DNA of 64,000 nt from Paenibacillus xylanexedens. Lineage in GTDB: Bacteria > Bacillota > Bacilli > Paenibacillales > Paenibacillaceae. The notes beneath the pieces are model-generated. The model did no database searches, had not been told where the DNA came from, and saw only the letters and a list, made by a program, of their open reading frames with translations. The DNA is taken from contig NZ_JAGIKV010000002.1 in assembly GCF_017874615.1 (NCBI RefSeq), positions 186,001 through 250,000 of the forward strand. Direction: 5' to 3'. This document shows, one piece after another, positions 43,471 through 52,244 of this stretch. Position 1 is the first letter of the stretch; each line of letters begins with the position of its first letter. The translations under genes were made by a program, and so were the position numbers.

Positions 43471-45001
43471 GCGCAGTACCTCTCTTTTGGGTGCTGCCCG
43501 CCATCATCAAGCCGAGCTCCCTGTCATTGGTTTCTTCCGGCAGCACCTCGCCAACGATCTGGCCTTCATAAATAACAGCAATTCGGTCAGATACATTGAT
43601 AATCTCATCAAGCTCAAATGAAATCAGCAGAACAGCCTTCCCTTGATCGCGCTGTGCAATCAGTTGCTTTTGCACGAACTCAATAGCCCCTACATCCAAA
43701 CCACGTGTTGGTTGCGCAGCGATAAGCAGTTCAGGGTTTTTATCTACCTCACGGGCGATAATGACCTTTTGCTGGTTTCCTCCGGACAAGGACCGTGCTT
43801 TGGTCTCGATGCTTGGTGTACGCACGTCAAATGCCTCAACAAGCCGCTTCGCCTGCTGTTTGATGGCATCGAAGTTAAGGAACCCTTTACGGGTGTATGG
43901 TGCTTTATAATACGATTCCAGAACGATATTTTCACTCACTGAAAAATCAAGTACAAGTCCGTGTTTATGGCGATCTTCCGGAATGTGGGCTACACCCGAC
44001 TCCGAAATATGGCGCGGAGAATGATTGGACAGCTCCTTACCCTCCAAAAGAATCGAACCACTCTCTACTTTACGAAGTCCGGTAAGAGCTTCAATCAGTT
44101 CACTTTGACCATTACCATCCACACCTGCGATTCCGACAATCTCTCCTGCACGTACGTTCAGGTTAAGTTGGTTCAGAACCGAAATACCTTCTTTATTCTT
44201 CGCCGTTAATTTACTGACTTCGAGCACATTGGCTCCAGGTGTAGCCGGTTTTTTGTCCACTTTGAATGTGACATTCCGCCCCACCATTTTCTCTGCCAGC
44301 TCATTCGGATTCGTTTCCGAAGTTTTGACCGAATCAATCACTTTACCCCGACGGATAATCGTTACCGTATCGGAGATTTCCATGATTTCTTTCAGTTTGT
44401 GCGTGATCAAAATAATGGACTTTCCTTCAGCTACAAGCTTCTTCATGATGATCATCAGTTCTTTGATCTCTTGAGGAGTCAATACGGCTGTAGGCTCGTC
44501 AAAAATCAGAATGTCTGCACCGCGATACAACGTTTTAACAATCTCTACACGTTGCTGCATTCCGACAGAAATATCATGAATTTTGGCATGAGGATTCACC
44601 TTAAGTCCATACTGTTCGGAAAGACGCTGAACTTCAGCGGCTGCTTTTTTATAGTTAATATTGAGACCCTTCGTTGGTTCAGATCCCAAAATAATGTTCT
44701 CTGTTACCGTGAACGGCTGTACAAGTTTAAAATGCTGATGCACCATGCCTATGCCAAGATCGATCGCTCGGTTAGGGCTGTCGATGATGACAGGCTTGCC
44801 ATTCACTTCAATGGAACCTTCATCTGGCTGATAGAGACCAAATACAATATTCATCAACGTTGACTTACCAGCGCCGTTTTCGCCCAGTAGCGCATGGATC
44901 TCGCCTTTACGAAGCTGAAGGCTGATGGCGTCGTTGGCAACAATGCCTGGGAAACGCTTCGTAATTTGTTTTAACTCAACGACGGGGGTTGCTGCACCCA
45001 T
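43463..45001 (-). CDS. Nucleoside ABC transporter ATPase (NupO-like)
   Basis: A 512-residue ATPase with two ABC domains. Domain 1: GENGAGKSTLM, signature SVGMQQRVEI, Walker B ILIFDEPTAVL. Domain 2 has the family's degenerate P-loop GVDGNGQSEL (Lys absent), signature SGGNQQKVI, and LLIAAQPTRGLD. This is the RbsA/NupO-type fused arrangement. Energises uptake with the two downstream permeases and the upstream lipoprotein. Confidence 0.9.
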   Translation of the reverse strand: MGAATPVVELKQITKRFPGIVANDAISLQLRKGEIHALLGENGAGKSTLMNIVFGLYQPDEGSIEVNGKPVIIDSPNRAIDLGIGMVHQHFKLVQPFTVTENIILGSEPTKGLNINYKKAAAEVQRLSEQYGLKVNPHAKIHDISVGMQQRVEIVKTLYRGADILIFDEPTAVLTPQEIKELMIIMKKLVAEGKSIILITHKLKEIMEISDTVTIIRRGKVIDSVKTSETNPNELAEKMVGRNVTFKVDKKPATPGANVLEVSKLTAKNKEGISVLNQLNLNVRAGEIVGIAGVDGNGQSELIEALTGLRKVESGSILLEGKELSNHSPRHISESGVAHIPEDRHKHGLVLDFSVSENIVLESYYKAPYTRKGFLNFDAIKQQAKRLVEAFDVRTPSIETKARSLSGGNQQKVIIAREVDKNPELLIAAQPTRGLDVGAIEFVQKQLIAQRDQGKAVLLISFELDEIINVSDRIAVIYEGQIVGEVLPEETNDRELGLMMAGSTQKRGTAHE

Positions 45002-45249
45002 GTAATCACCCTTATACCTGATATAGTGTGGTTCCGCAAACGTAAAAAAAAACGTCTATCGACGTACTTTCAAAAAAGACAGACCGCGCTTAGCTGAAGT
45101 TTTTCTTGCGATAATCGAATGGTTCAGCTCATTAAGAACATATCAATTCCATTATCTTAAGAAAAGCTCCTACCGGAGCGTTGGTGCACAGTGACCTTGT
45201 ACAATTGTTATGATGACTTGATCAAATGTTCCTGTTCTTGCAATCATAA

Positions 45250-45267
45250 GGCCGGTCAAGACCGGCC
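45250..45267 (-). repeat. Stem-loop after bmpA-like gene
   Basis: GGCCGGTC and GACCGGCC form a short perfect stem 34 bases past the stop, with a poor U tract (TTATGATT). It probably protects the binding-protein part of the transcript or partially terminates it. Confidence 0.65.
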
Positions 45268-45300
45268 CCAATGATTATTCATTTGCGACTAAGATCAAAA

Positions 45301-46341
45301 TTACTCCGTAGGAACTTTGATTTCGCCGCTGATGATTTTTTCTTTGTACTCTTCCACTTTTGCAAGTGTATCAGCAGATACATTGGCAGTAGAAGTATCA
45401 GCAATACCTACGCCGTTTTCTTTCAAAGTCAGGTTCTCGGAACCACCAGCGAATGTACCATCAACTACTTCTTTGTTAACGCGCTTAACTGCTTCGTCAA
45501 CTTTTTTGATCATAGAAGTCAAAGTGATCTCATCACCAAACTCAAGAGATTGGTCTTTGTCAACACCGATAACCCATACATCTTGACCTTGTTTCTTACG
45601 AGCACTTGCTTCGTTAAACACACCGTTACCTGTTGCGCCAGAAGCGTGGAAAATAATATCTACGCCTTCATTGTAAAGTGTTGCTGCTGCTGCTTTACCC
45701 AAGTCAGGTTTATCAAATGCACCTGTGTAGTTAGAAATGAATTGAGCATCAGGGTTAACTGCTTTAACGCCTTCTCTGAATCCTACTTCAAACTTTTTGA
45801 TCAGTGGGCTTTCCATACCGCCTACAAAACCAATTTTGTTGGATTTTGTTGTCAGACCAGCCACAACACCAACTAGGTAAGATCCTTCTTCTTCAGCAAA
45901 TGTTACAGATTTAACGTTAGGAGCATCAACAACACTGTCGATGATCGCGAGTTTAGCATCAGGGTTTTGCTCAGCTACAGTTTTGATTGCATCAGCCAAT
46001 TGGAAACCGATACCCCAAGTCAGATCATATCCGCCTTTAACAAATTCGTTTAGGTTAGGAATGTACTCTTCATCGGATTTACTTTGCAGGTATTTAACAG
46101 CAGTACCTGTTTCTGTTTCAGTCGCTTGCAGAGCTTCCCAAGCGGATTGGTTAAAGGATTTGTCATTAACTCCACCTACGTCAGTAACCATACCGATTTT
46201 GAGATCGGATTTCTCTTCAGTGGGTGTGCCACCTTTATCTCCTCCGGCATTTGTTTCTTCTTTCGGTTTGCTACCGCAACCTGCGAGCATAACCGATACC
46301 GCCAGCAACATTACCAAAGACAAGCTGAGCATCTTTTTCAT
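45301..46341 (-). CDS. BMP family nucleoside-binding lipoprotein (NupN-like)
   Basis: A 346-residue lipoprotein (lipobox LAGC, Cys22) of the Bmp/PnrA purine nucleoside-binding family. IGMVTDVGGVNDKSFNQSAWEAL and GVDIIFHASGATGNG are its ligand-pocket motifs. First gene of the import cluster; the ATPase begins after a 300-base gap with a stem-loop, consistent with higher expression of the binder. Confidence 0.9.
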   Translation of the reverse strand: MKKMLSLSLVMLLAVSVMLAGCGSKPKEETNAGGDKGGTPTEEKSDLKIGMVTDVGGVNDKSFNQSAWEALQATETETGTAVKYLQSKSDEEYIPNLNEFVKGGYDLTWGIGFQLADAIKTVAEQNPDAKLAIIDSVVDAPNVKSVTFAEEEGSYLVGVVAGLTTKSNKIGFVGGMESPLIKKFEVGFREGVKAVNPDAQFISNYTGAFDKPDLGKAAAATLYNEGVDIIFHASGATGNGVFNEASARKKQGQDVWVIGVDKDQSLEFGDEITLTSMIKKVDEAVKRVNKEVVDGTFAGGSENLTLKENGVGIADTSTANVSADTLAKVEEYKEKIISGEIKVPTE

Positions 46342-46623
46342 TTCTCTTTTTCCCCCTTAATGATATATCCCTCATTCCAATCCAGCCTACAATTGAACGG
46401 TTAACAGATAGCAGGAATGACTTTTATGCAGAATGTATGGTTTCTTCGACATTAAAAGCGCATTCTCACCCTTGTAACATCCTATCATCTGTCGAAAAAC
46501 CGAACATTATGACATGGAGAGAAAAATCTAGGACTAGCCTACTAGAGGTGATTATACAATCAACCAGTGTTAAAATCCAGATGTTTCATCACCAAATATC
46601 ACATATTTTTGTTCTTTTTTTAT

Positions 46624-46637
46624 TGAAAACGCTTAAT
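46624..46637. promoter_or_regulatory. cre-like site (CcpA)
   Basis: TGAAAACGCTTAAT matches TGWAARCGYTWNCW with one mismatch. It lies about 280 bases before the bmpA-like start and upstream of its apparent promoter, so any effect would be by activation or not at all. Confidence 0.35.
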
Positions 46638-46877
46638 AATTTAGTGTTTTAACACACTAACGTTACAACGATGTGATGTTATATAACAAAAACATATCGC
46701 GAACTTTAGTGATGAGTGGGATTTACCTGATTTTATTTGTATTATTCCACCGTTCGTATTTTATGTATTCCCATGGATCGTTATTCACCAGTTATCTGGT
46801 TTCATTGTTCCCTTCCAGACTACAGCCTATTCGCTCTACTCATCCAGAGATTCCTCTTCGAATTTCTTACAAGCCGT

Positions 46878-46906
46878 AAAAAAGCCGCCATAAGGTACGG
46901 CGGCTT
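46878..46906 (-). terminator. Intrinsic terminator of infC operon
   Basis: On the minus strand AAGCCGCC-GTACCTTAT-GGCGGCTT is followed by TTTTA. It ends the rplT transcript. Confidence 0.8.
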
Positions 46907-46918
46907 GTATCATACAAT

Positions 46919-47278
46919 TTAAGCGTTGATTTTGCCTTTAGCTACAGTAGCCAAAGAGTTGAACGCATTGATGTCGTTAACGGCCAGATCAGCCAACATT
47001 TTGCGGTTCATGTCTACTCCAGCAAGTTTCAAACCATGGATCAGTTTGTTGTAAGACAAACCATTCATACGTGCTGCAGCATTGATACGAACGATCCACA
47101 GTCTGCGGAAGTTACGTTTCGTGTTGCGACGGTCACGGTATGCGTATACCAGGGATTTCATTACTTGCTCGTTAGCTGTTTTAAAAATACGGTGTTTGGA
47201 ACCGAAATAACCTCTTGCCAGTTTCAAAACCTTTTTATGACGACGACGTACTACAAAACCGCCTTTTACTCTTGCCAT
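46919..47278 (-). CDS. rplT: Ribosomal protein L20
   Basis: A 119-residue L20 ([29 protein letters not shown] start) with the basic N-terminal arm and globular C-domain. Standard length. Last gene of the infC-rpmI-rplT operon; it is expected to repress the operon by binding the leader. Confidence 0.97.
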   Translation of the reverse strand: MARVKGGFVVRRRHKKVLKLARGYFGSKHRIFKTANEQVMKSLVYAYRDRRNTKRNFRRLWIVRINAAARMNGLSYNKLIHGLKLAGVDMNRKMLADLAVNDINAFNSLATVAKGKINA

Positions 47279-47366
47279 ATTAAAGAACCTCCCAAATAAA
47301 TATAAATGTATCCGTGGTATGTGTACGGCCGTAGCCGATCCCCCATACGGAATGTACTAATTAGAA

Positions 47367-47570
47367 TTAGCCTTTCAAGTTAGCCAAGCCTTGTTTCAAA
47401 CGTCTAACATCCCCGGCAGCCATAACTGGGTTACCGTTCAGAACGCGCTTAGCACGTTTGGATTTGTGGGAAAGCAAGTGGTTTTTGTGAGCTTTGTAAC
47501 GAAGGACCTTACCGGAACCGGTAATTTTGAAGCGTCCTTTCAAACTGCTGTGTGTTTTCATTTTAGGCAT
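47367..47570 (-). CDS. rpmI: Ribosomal protein L35
   Basis: A 67-residue very basic protein with the signature PKMKTHSSLKGRFKITGSGK. It lies between infC and rplT. Confidence 0.96.
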   Translation of the reverse strand: MPKMKTHSSLKGRFKITGSGKVLRYKAHKNHLLSHKSKRAKRVLNGNPVMAAGDVRRLKQGLANLKG

Positions 47571-47594
47571 TTTGTGTTTCCTCCTCCAATGTTA

Positions 47595-48107
47595 TCAGGC
47601 TTTAGGAGCCAAGATCATGATCATACTGCGGCCTTCCAATTTCGGTTGACGTTCAACAGTACAAAGTTCTGCAACTTCTACCTTAACGCGCTCCAAAATC
47701 CGTTGACCAATCGCGGCATGTGCAATTTCACGTCCGCGATAACGAACAGAACATTTCACTTTGTCGCCTTCGTTCAAAAACTTAACTACATTACGAAGCT
47801 TCGTTTGATAATCGTGCTCCTCAATATTGGAACGGAACCATACTTCTTTAATATCAACAATTTTCTGGTTCTTACGGGCTTCTTTATCTTTCTTTTGTTG
47901 CTCATAGCGGAATTTGCCATAGTCCATAATACGACACACCGGCGGTTTAGCCTGTGGTGCCACATTGACCAGATCCAAATTCAGGTCAATCGCCATTTGC
48001 AGTGCTTCGCGAATGGGCGTAATCCCAATTTGTTCTCCTTCAGCTCCGACAAGGCGTACTTCCTTCGCCCGAATCTCATCATTAATCATGTGATCTTTAC
48101 TAATAAT
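47595..48107 (-). CDS. infC: Translation initiation factor IF-3
   Basis: A 170-residue IF-3 with N-domain (INDEIRAKEVRL), linker (AKPPVCRIMDYGKFRYEQQKKDKEARKNQK) and C-domain. The start is the rare AUU codon: ATT ATT AGT AAA GAT, reading M-I-S-K-D as in Bacillus subtilis IF-3, with GGAGG 6 bases upstream. An AUU start lets IF-3 limit its own translation. A normal ATG lies six codons downstream but without a ribosome site. Confidence 0.93.
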   Translation of the reverse strand: MISKDHMINDEIRAKEVRLVGAEGEQIGITPIREALQMAIDLNLDLVNVAPQAKPPVCRIMDYGKFRYEQQKKDKEARKNQKIVDIKEVWFRSNIEEHDYQTKLRNVVKFLNEGDKVKCSVRYRGREIAHAAIGQRILERVKVEVAELCTVERQPKLEGRSMIMILAPKA

Positions 48108-48314
48108 CGTCCACCTCCAGGTCATTTTGAATATCCAGTTAAACAAAAATAAAAGGGATGCCGGTCAAGCTACCGACATCCCTGTAATCAACACAATTCT
48201 TCATGAGTATACACTTCATAAATTATTGGGATCGTTGACCAGCCAACATGTTTGTTGATCAGGTGAGAAGTCGGACTTCTACTTGTGATTCCATTGCTAT
48301 TCGCTTTAAGGCAC
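48108..48314 (-). promoter_or_regulatory. infC leader (L20-leader-like attenuator)
   Basis: A 5' leader of about 210 bases ends in a strong intrinsic terminator (AGGGATG-TCGG with CCGG-CATCCCT and TTTT; 48144-48183), 37 bases before the infC start. In Bacillales an L20-binding leader at this place makes excess L20 terminate transcription. The L20-binding pseudoknot was not traced. Confidence 0.65.
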
Positions 48315-48320
48315 TTGAAT

Positions 48321-48349
48321 ACTATATCACCCATAAAACACATTGTCAA
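48321..48349 (-). promoter_or_regulatory. Sigma-A promoter of infC operon
   Basis: -35 TTGACA (perfect), 17-base spacer, -10 TATAGT. Confidence 0.85.
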
Positions 48350-48425
48350 CATTCTTCACAACTTTTTTTTCGTGAATTACACATTTGTGATATCAGATGT
48401 CAACAAAGTATCGTATGCATGTTCC

Positions 48426-49664
48426 TTACCCTTGCTTGCTCTGTACCTCATCCAACCGTACAACACGTGTATGTTGAGTGTGGCTCCACTGTTTGTTGTT
48501 CTGCGTAAAGAAAGCGTAGAACGTAATCGGGTACCAAGACAGCAGGTAGATCGGGAACAAAATCAGATATAGATAAACTTTGGCAAAGGTAACCTTCTCC
48601 AGCGCCATGGACAACAGGAACGTCAGAATGTTCAAACCAATAGCCACGAACCCAACCCATAACGGGAAGTATCCATAAATATTAGCAATGTGCGGACCAC
48701 TGAATATAGCCATGTCTACCCACATCACAGCCGTCATCAGGAACGTAAGCAACACCACATAGACATTGGCTCCGTAGATAGCAAGGTCAAATTTCACCAG
48801 GCTTCTTTCCTTAATGGACTGCCATAGCAACGGGAAGAAGTATCTACGCGCAACTGTAAAGTGACCTTGCATCCAGCGCAGACGTTGTCTCGCTGAAGCT
48901 TTAAATGTTAATGGCTTCTCATCAAATACTTTGGCGTCATAGTTGAAAACAGGATACACATTACGTTGCACACTGCGCATCGTAAACTCCAGATCCTCAA
49001 CCAGACTTGTTGCACCCCAACCAATTTCCTTCAACAGGTTGGTCTCAAAACACATTCCGGTTCCCCCGAGGAAATTCGCCATATTCAAGTTATGACGAGA
49101 CAACTGCCACAGACGGTTGATGTACCAGTAAGATACACCGTAAGCTGCAGTAATCCAGGAATCCTCCGGATTTTTCGTATCAATGTATCCTTGGATAACA
49201 CGCGAACCATTGTTCAAGTCATCATTCATCTCAAGCAAGAAGTTACGGTCAACCAGGTTATCCGCGTCAAACATAACAACTGCGTCATACTGACGTGGCA
49301 ATTTCCACAGGTACTTAAGCATCCATTCGATGGCGTACCCTTTACCTCTTAAATCGGCATTGGTACGTACACAGGCATTTAATCCATGCTCTCTGACAAT
49401 TTGAGCCGTTCCATCTGTACAGTTGTCACAGATGACAAACACATCGTACAGATCTTCCGGATAATCAAGTTGTTTCAAGTTCTCCATCAAGGCACCAATG
49501 ACTTGTTCCTCATTGTGTGCTGCGACGAGTACAGCGAATGATTTTGTCGCCGGATAATGTTTCTTTTTCTTTTTCTTAATCAGACCGAACAGCGAAAACG
49601 TGAATTGGTACACGGCTAGCAGTGCCAGAATGACCTGCATCGTGACGAATATAGCGTCCAACAT
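48426..49664 (-). CDS. Membrane glycosyltransferase, family 2
   Basis: A 412-residue processive-type GT-A enzyme. An N-terminal helix (1-28) is followed by the catalytic domain with VLVAAHNEEQ, the nucleotide-binding MFDADN (DxD), the catalytic-base EDLEF, and QRLRWMQGH, the Q-x-x-R-W motif of hyaluronan/chitin/cellulose synthase-like enzymes; C-terminal helices follow (290-395). Probably makes or exports an envelope polysaccharide or glycolipid; substrate unknown. Monocistronic, starting after a long AT-rich region. Confidence 0.88.
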   Translation of the reverse strand: MLDAIFVTMQVILALLAVYQFTFSLFGLIKKKKKKHYPATKSFAVLVAAHNEEQVIGALMENLKQLDYPEDLYDVFVICDNCTDGTAQIVREHGLNACVRTNADLRGKGYAIEWMLKYLWKLPRQYDAVVMFDADNLVDRNFLLEMNDDLNNGSRVIQGYIDTKNPEDSWITAAYGVSYWYINRLWQLSRHNLNMANFLGGTGMCFETNLLKEIGWGATSLVEDLEFTMRSVQRNVYPVFNYDAKVFDEKPLTFKASARQRLRWMQGHFTVARRYFFPLLWQSIKERSLVKFDLAIYGANVYVVLLTFLMTAVMWVDMAIFSGPHIANIYGYFPLWVGFVAIGLNILTFLLSMALEKVTFAKVYLYLILFPIYLLSWYPITFYAFFTQNNKQWSHTQHTRVVRLDEVQSKQG

Positions 49665-50374
49665 CGTTCTCTGTTACCCCCTTTTTTTCAAAACCCAGTT
49701 TACTCAAGCATTTCTCTTCCTGATTCTGCAATTTATTTTTTTTTGATCTGCAGAATATGACCCTGTTCTTTTGTTTACTACGTGAATATATCAGGCAATG
49801 TTTCAAAGCGTGGTTGCTATCAGTTGGCTGCTTTATCGATTCTGTATCCTTTTCAGTCATTTGTCAAAACCCCAATTCCACTTTCTGAAGCAGAAATGTG
49901 ATCTTTAAACGCTGAATAGACACTTCGTGATACCACAACCTCGCATTCATGCCTGTTATATCTTATTTTCAGCCGTTTACTTGATTTTTATTTCTAAAGT
50001 CCCTGCTTTTTTCATCGGCATGTTATTCTTCGTCAGAGGCTCTATAACAAATAACGTAAACAGACCTCAAAAAGTTTGAAACAGAACTCACATTTTTTTA
50101 CCTCATTTCAGCCATGTTGAATCATTGTATCTTTTTTGGCTGACCCAAGTCAAAAAGTTAAGATGGGTATATATCCACTCTTTAACATGAATTTCACGTT
50201 CTTTACATGGGTTCTTCTTGAAAAGGACAACATTTAAAAATATGATAAACATATACCTGAAATAACCTCAAGTTCATGAAAAACGGTTATATACTAATCA
50301 GGACGAAACCGGATGCAGAAAATCACCGGAAATAATGCCGCCATTACGGGCGGCCTGACTGGCAGGAGGCCAAT
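49665..50374. other. 710-base AT-rich intergenic stretch
   Basis: It lies between divergent glycosyltransferase and PAP2 genes. It holds promoters for both directions; no RNA or small gene is recognised. An open minus-strand frame near 49576-49860 has no coding support. Confidence 0.6.
50218..50246 (+). promoter_or_regulatory. Candidate sigma-A promoter of PAP2 gene
   Basis: -35 TTGAAA, 17-base spacer, -10 TATGAT. Confidence 0.5.
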
Positions 50375-50902
50375 ATGAGCCGTTTATTCTTAAAGTTTCA
50401 AGATTATGATCGAAATGTTTTTATGTGGATCAACGGCCGACTTCATAATCGTTTTATGAATTTTTGGCTGTATTATTTCACCCATCTGGGTGGAGCAACT
50501 TCATCTATTGCAATATCGTTGTTAATCTGGCTGCTTGCTCCAGCTCCATGGAGCACAACAGGACTACAGGCATGTATCGCCCTTGCGGTCAGCCATATCC
50601 CTGTAGCTATCGCGAAAAAATTGTATCCCCGCATTCGACCTTATCTGGCCTTGCCGGATACAATTACGTTCCGTAATCCCCTGACGGATCACTCGTTTCC
50701 TTCAGGGCACACAACTGCCATTTTTTCGGTCACAGTTCCCTTTATGACCACTGATCCGATCTTATTGCTAATATTGTTGCCTGTGGCCCTTATTGTCGGA
50801 TTCTCCCGAATTTATCTGGGGTTACACTATCCTTCCGATGTTCTGGCGGGTGCCACAATAGGTACTTTAGTCGCACTTGCAACAGTTGCATTCTGGTCTT
50901 AA
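50375..50902 (+). CDS. PAP2 family phosphatase (possible undecaprenyl-diphosphatase)
   Basis: A 175-residue integral membrane phosphatase. The three PAP2 motifs are visible: KLYPRIRP (K-x6-RP-like), SFPSGHTT (PSGH), and SRIYLGLHYPSD (SR-x5-H). At least five hydrophobic helices. Bacterial homologues such as BcrC recycle undecaprenyl pyrophosphate, or dephosphorylate phosphatidate. The next gene, a glycolipid synthase, starts 50 bases on, suggesting joint envelope lipid work. ATG after GGAGG. Confidence 0.88.
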   Translation: MSRLFLKFQDYDRNVFMWINGRLHNRFMNFWLYYFTHLGGATSSIAISLLIWLLAPAPWSTTGLQACIALAVSHIPVAIAKKLYPRIRPYLALPDTITFRNPLTDHSFPSGHTTAIFSVTVPFMTTDPILLLILLPVALIVGFSRIYLGLHYPSDVLAGATIGTLVALATVAFWS

Positions 50903-50952
50903 AGCCGATATGTTAGACTCAGAAAAACCTAGCAGGAACAGGTGAAGTAAGC

Positions 50953-52104
50953 GTGGAGAAAAAAAGAGTATTACTATTATCTGAAGGCTTTGGTACGGGT
51001 CATACTCAAGCCGCCTATGCACTGTCCAGCAATTTGCGAAAGCTCTCGCCAGACGTGCAGACAAAAGTGCTTGAACTGGGAAGTTTCTTAAATCCAAAGG
51101 TTGCACCTCTGATTATAACAGCATACAAAAAAACGGTTACCAACCAACCCAAACTTTTCGGATACGTATACAGGCACCACTATAAAAAGTCATTGAACAG
51201 GCTGACGACACTGGCGCTGCATAAACTGTTCTATACACATACACGCAGCGTTGTGCGCCAGTTACGTCCCGATGCGATCGTCTGTACACATCCGATTCCA
51301 AGTGCTGTCATATCCAGACTGAAGCGTCTGGGTGTACAGGTTCCGCTATGCACAGTCATCACCGACTATGATGCACATGGGACGTGGATTAACCGTGAAG
51401 TAGACCTTTATCTGGTTTCTTCAGATGAGGTTAAGTCCAAACTAATGCTACGAGACGTACCTACAGAAAACATTCGAGTCACGGGCATTCCGGTGCATCC
51501 AAATTTCTGGGAGCATCCCGGGCGAGAAGAGATCCGAAGCAGATTTAACCTCAAGAATATGCCTACTGTACTGGTGATGGGCGGCGGTTGGGGAATGCTC
51601 AGCGACAAGCTGGTCCATCCGCTGCTGACACGCTGGCATGAAGATATTCAGATCATTTTTTGTCTGGGTCACAATGATAAAACACGGATCAGCATGGAAC
51701 AGAACCCGATGTACCGCAAAGAAAACATTCACATTATGGGATACACCAACGAAGTGGACAAATTAATGGAAGTATCCGACCTTCTGATTACCAAACCTGG
51801 GGGAATGACTTGCAGTGAAGGCTTGGCCAAAGGAATTCCCATGTTGTTCCACAACCCTATACCTGGTCAGGAGGAAGAAAACGTCCATTATTTTACGGCA
51901 AGAGGGTTGGGAGAACCCATAACTTCCCCCGACGTAGTGGTTAAATGGATGAACAAGCTGTTGCATCACTACCCGGATGTTGTACGTAAACGCAAACGTC
52001 ATCTGGCGGAAATCGCCAAGGTTCATCCAATGCAGAGCGCTCAAAGTATTATCGATCTGCTGGAGGATGTTCGTCCTTCATCCGCAGAAGAGGCCCGTTT
52101 ATGA
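50953..52104 (+). CDS. MGDG synthase-type glycolipid glycosyltransferase (UgtP-like)
   Basis: A 383-residue GT-B enzyme of the MGDG-synthase family (family GT28). The N-terminal SEGFGTGHTQAAYAL loop and the C-terminal sugar-nucleotide motif TKPGGMTCSEGLAKGIPM followed by PGQEEENVHYF are family marks. It would add glucose (or another hexose) from a UDP-sugar to diacylglycerol to make a glycolipid or teichoic acid anchor. The GTG start is used, with AGGTGAAG upstream. Immediately follows the PAP2 phosphatase. Confidence 0.85.
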   Translation: MEKKRVLLLSEGFGTGHTQAAYALSSNLRKLSPDVQTKVLELGSFLNPKVAPLIITAYKKTVTNQPKLFGYVYRHHYKKSLNRLTTLALHKLFYTHTRSVVRQLRPDAIVCTHPIPSAVISRLKRLGVQVPLCTVITDYDAHGTWINREVDLYLVSSDEVKSKLMLRDVPTENIRVTGIPVHPNFWEHPGREEIRSRFNLKNMPTVLVMGGGWGMLSDKLVHPLLTRWHEDIQIIFCLGHNDKTRISMEQNPMYRKENIHIMGYTNEVDKLMEVSDLLITKPGGMTCSEGLAKGIPMLFHNPIPGQEEENVHYFTARGLGEPITSPDVVVKWMNKLLHHYPDVVRKRKRHLAEIAKVHPMQSAQSIIDLLEDVRPSSAEEARL

Positions 52105-52191
52105 ATTTATCCCAATAGGATGTCGCTTCCCGTATTCTTCGTCCAATCACGCCTCTAACCAACGGCTTCAAACAAGCCTGCAACCACATTG

Positions 52192-52224
52192 AAAAGGTGC
52201 CTTCGGATTTGAAGGCACCTTTTC
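52192..52224. terminator. Bidirectional intrinsic terminator
   Basis: AAAAGGTGCCTTC and GAAGGCACCTTTT arms lie between the convergent glycosyltransferase and sugar-binding protein genes. Confidence 0.85.
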
Positions 52225-52244
52225 TTTATGAAGAAAAATACAAA

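Larger units (their letters stand above)
46342..46918. other. 577-base AT-rich intergenic stretch
   Basis: It separates the nucleoside transporter and infC operons. It holds a candidate -10 TATAAT for the bmpA-like gene (46551-46556, -35 weak), a cre-like site, and the rplT terminator. Two short plus-strand frames here lack ribosome sites. Confidence 0.6.

Noticed and set aside
46437..46879. Two short plus-strand frames in the bmpA-rplT spacer
   Set aside because: AT-rich region, no ribosome sites, products low in complexity.
49576..49860. Minus-strand frame (94 codons) upstream of the glycosyltransferase
   Set aside because: Overlaps the glycosyltransferase start in another frame, without coding signals.
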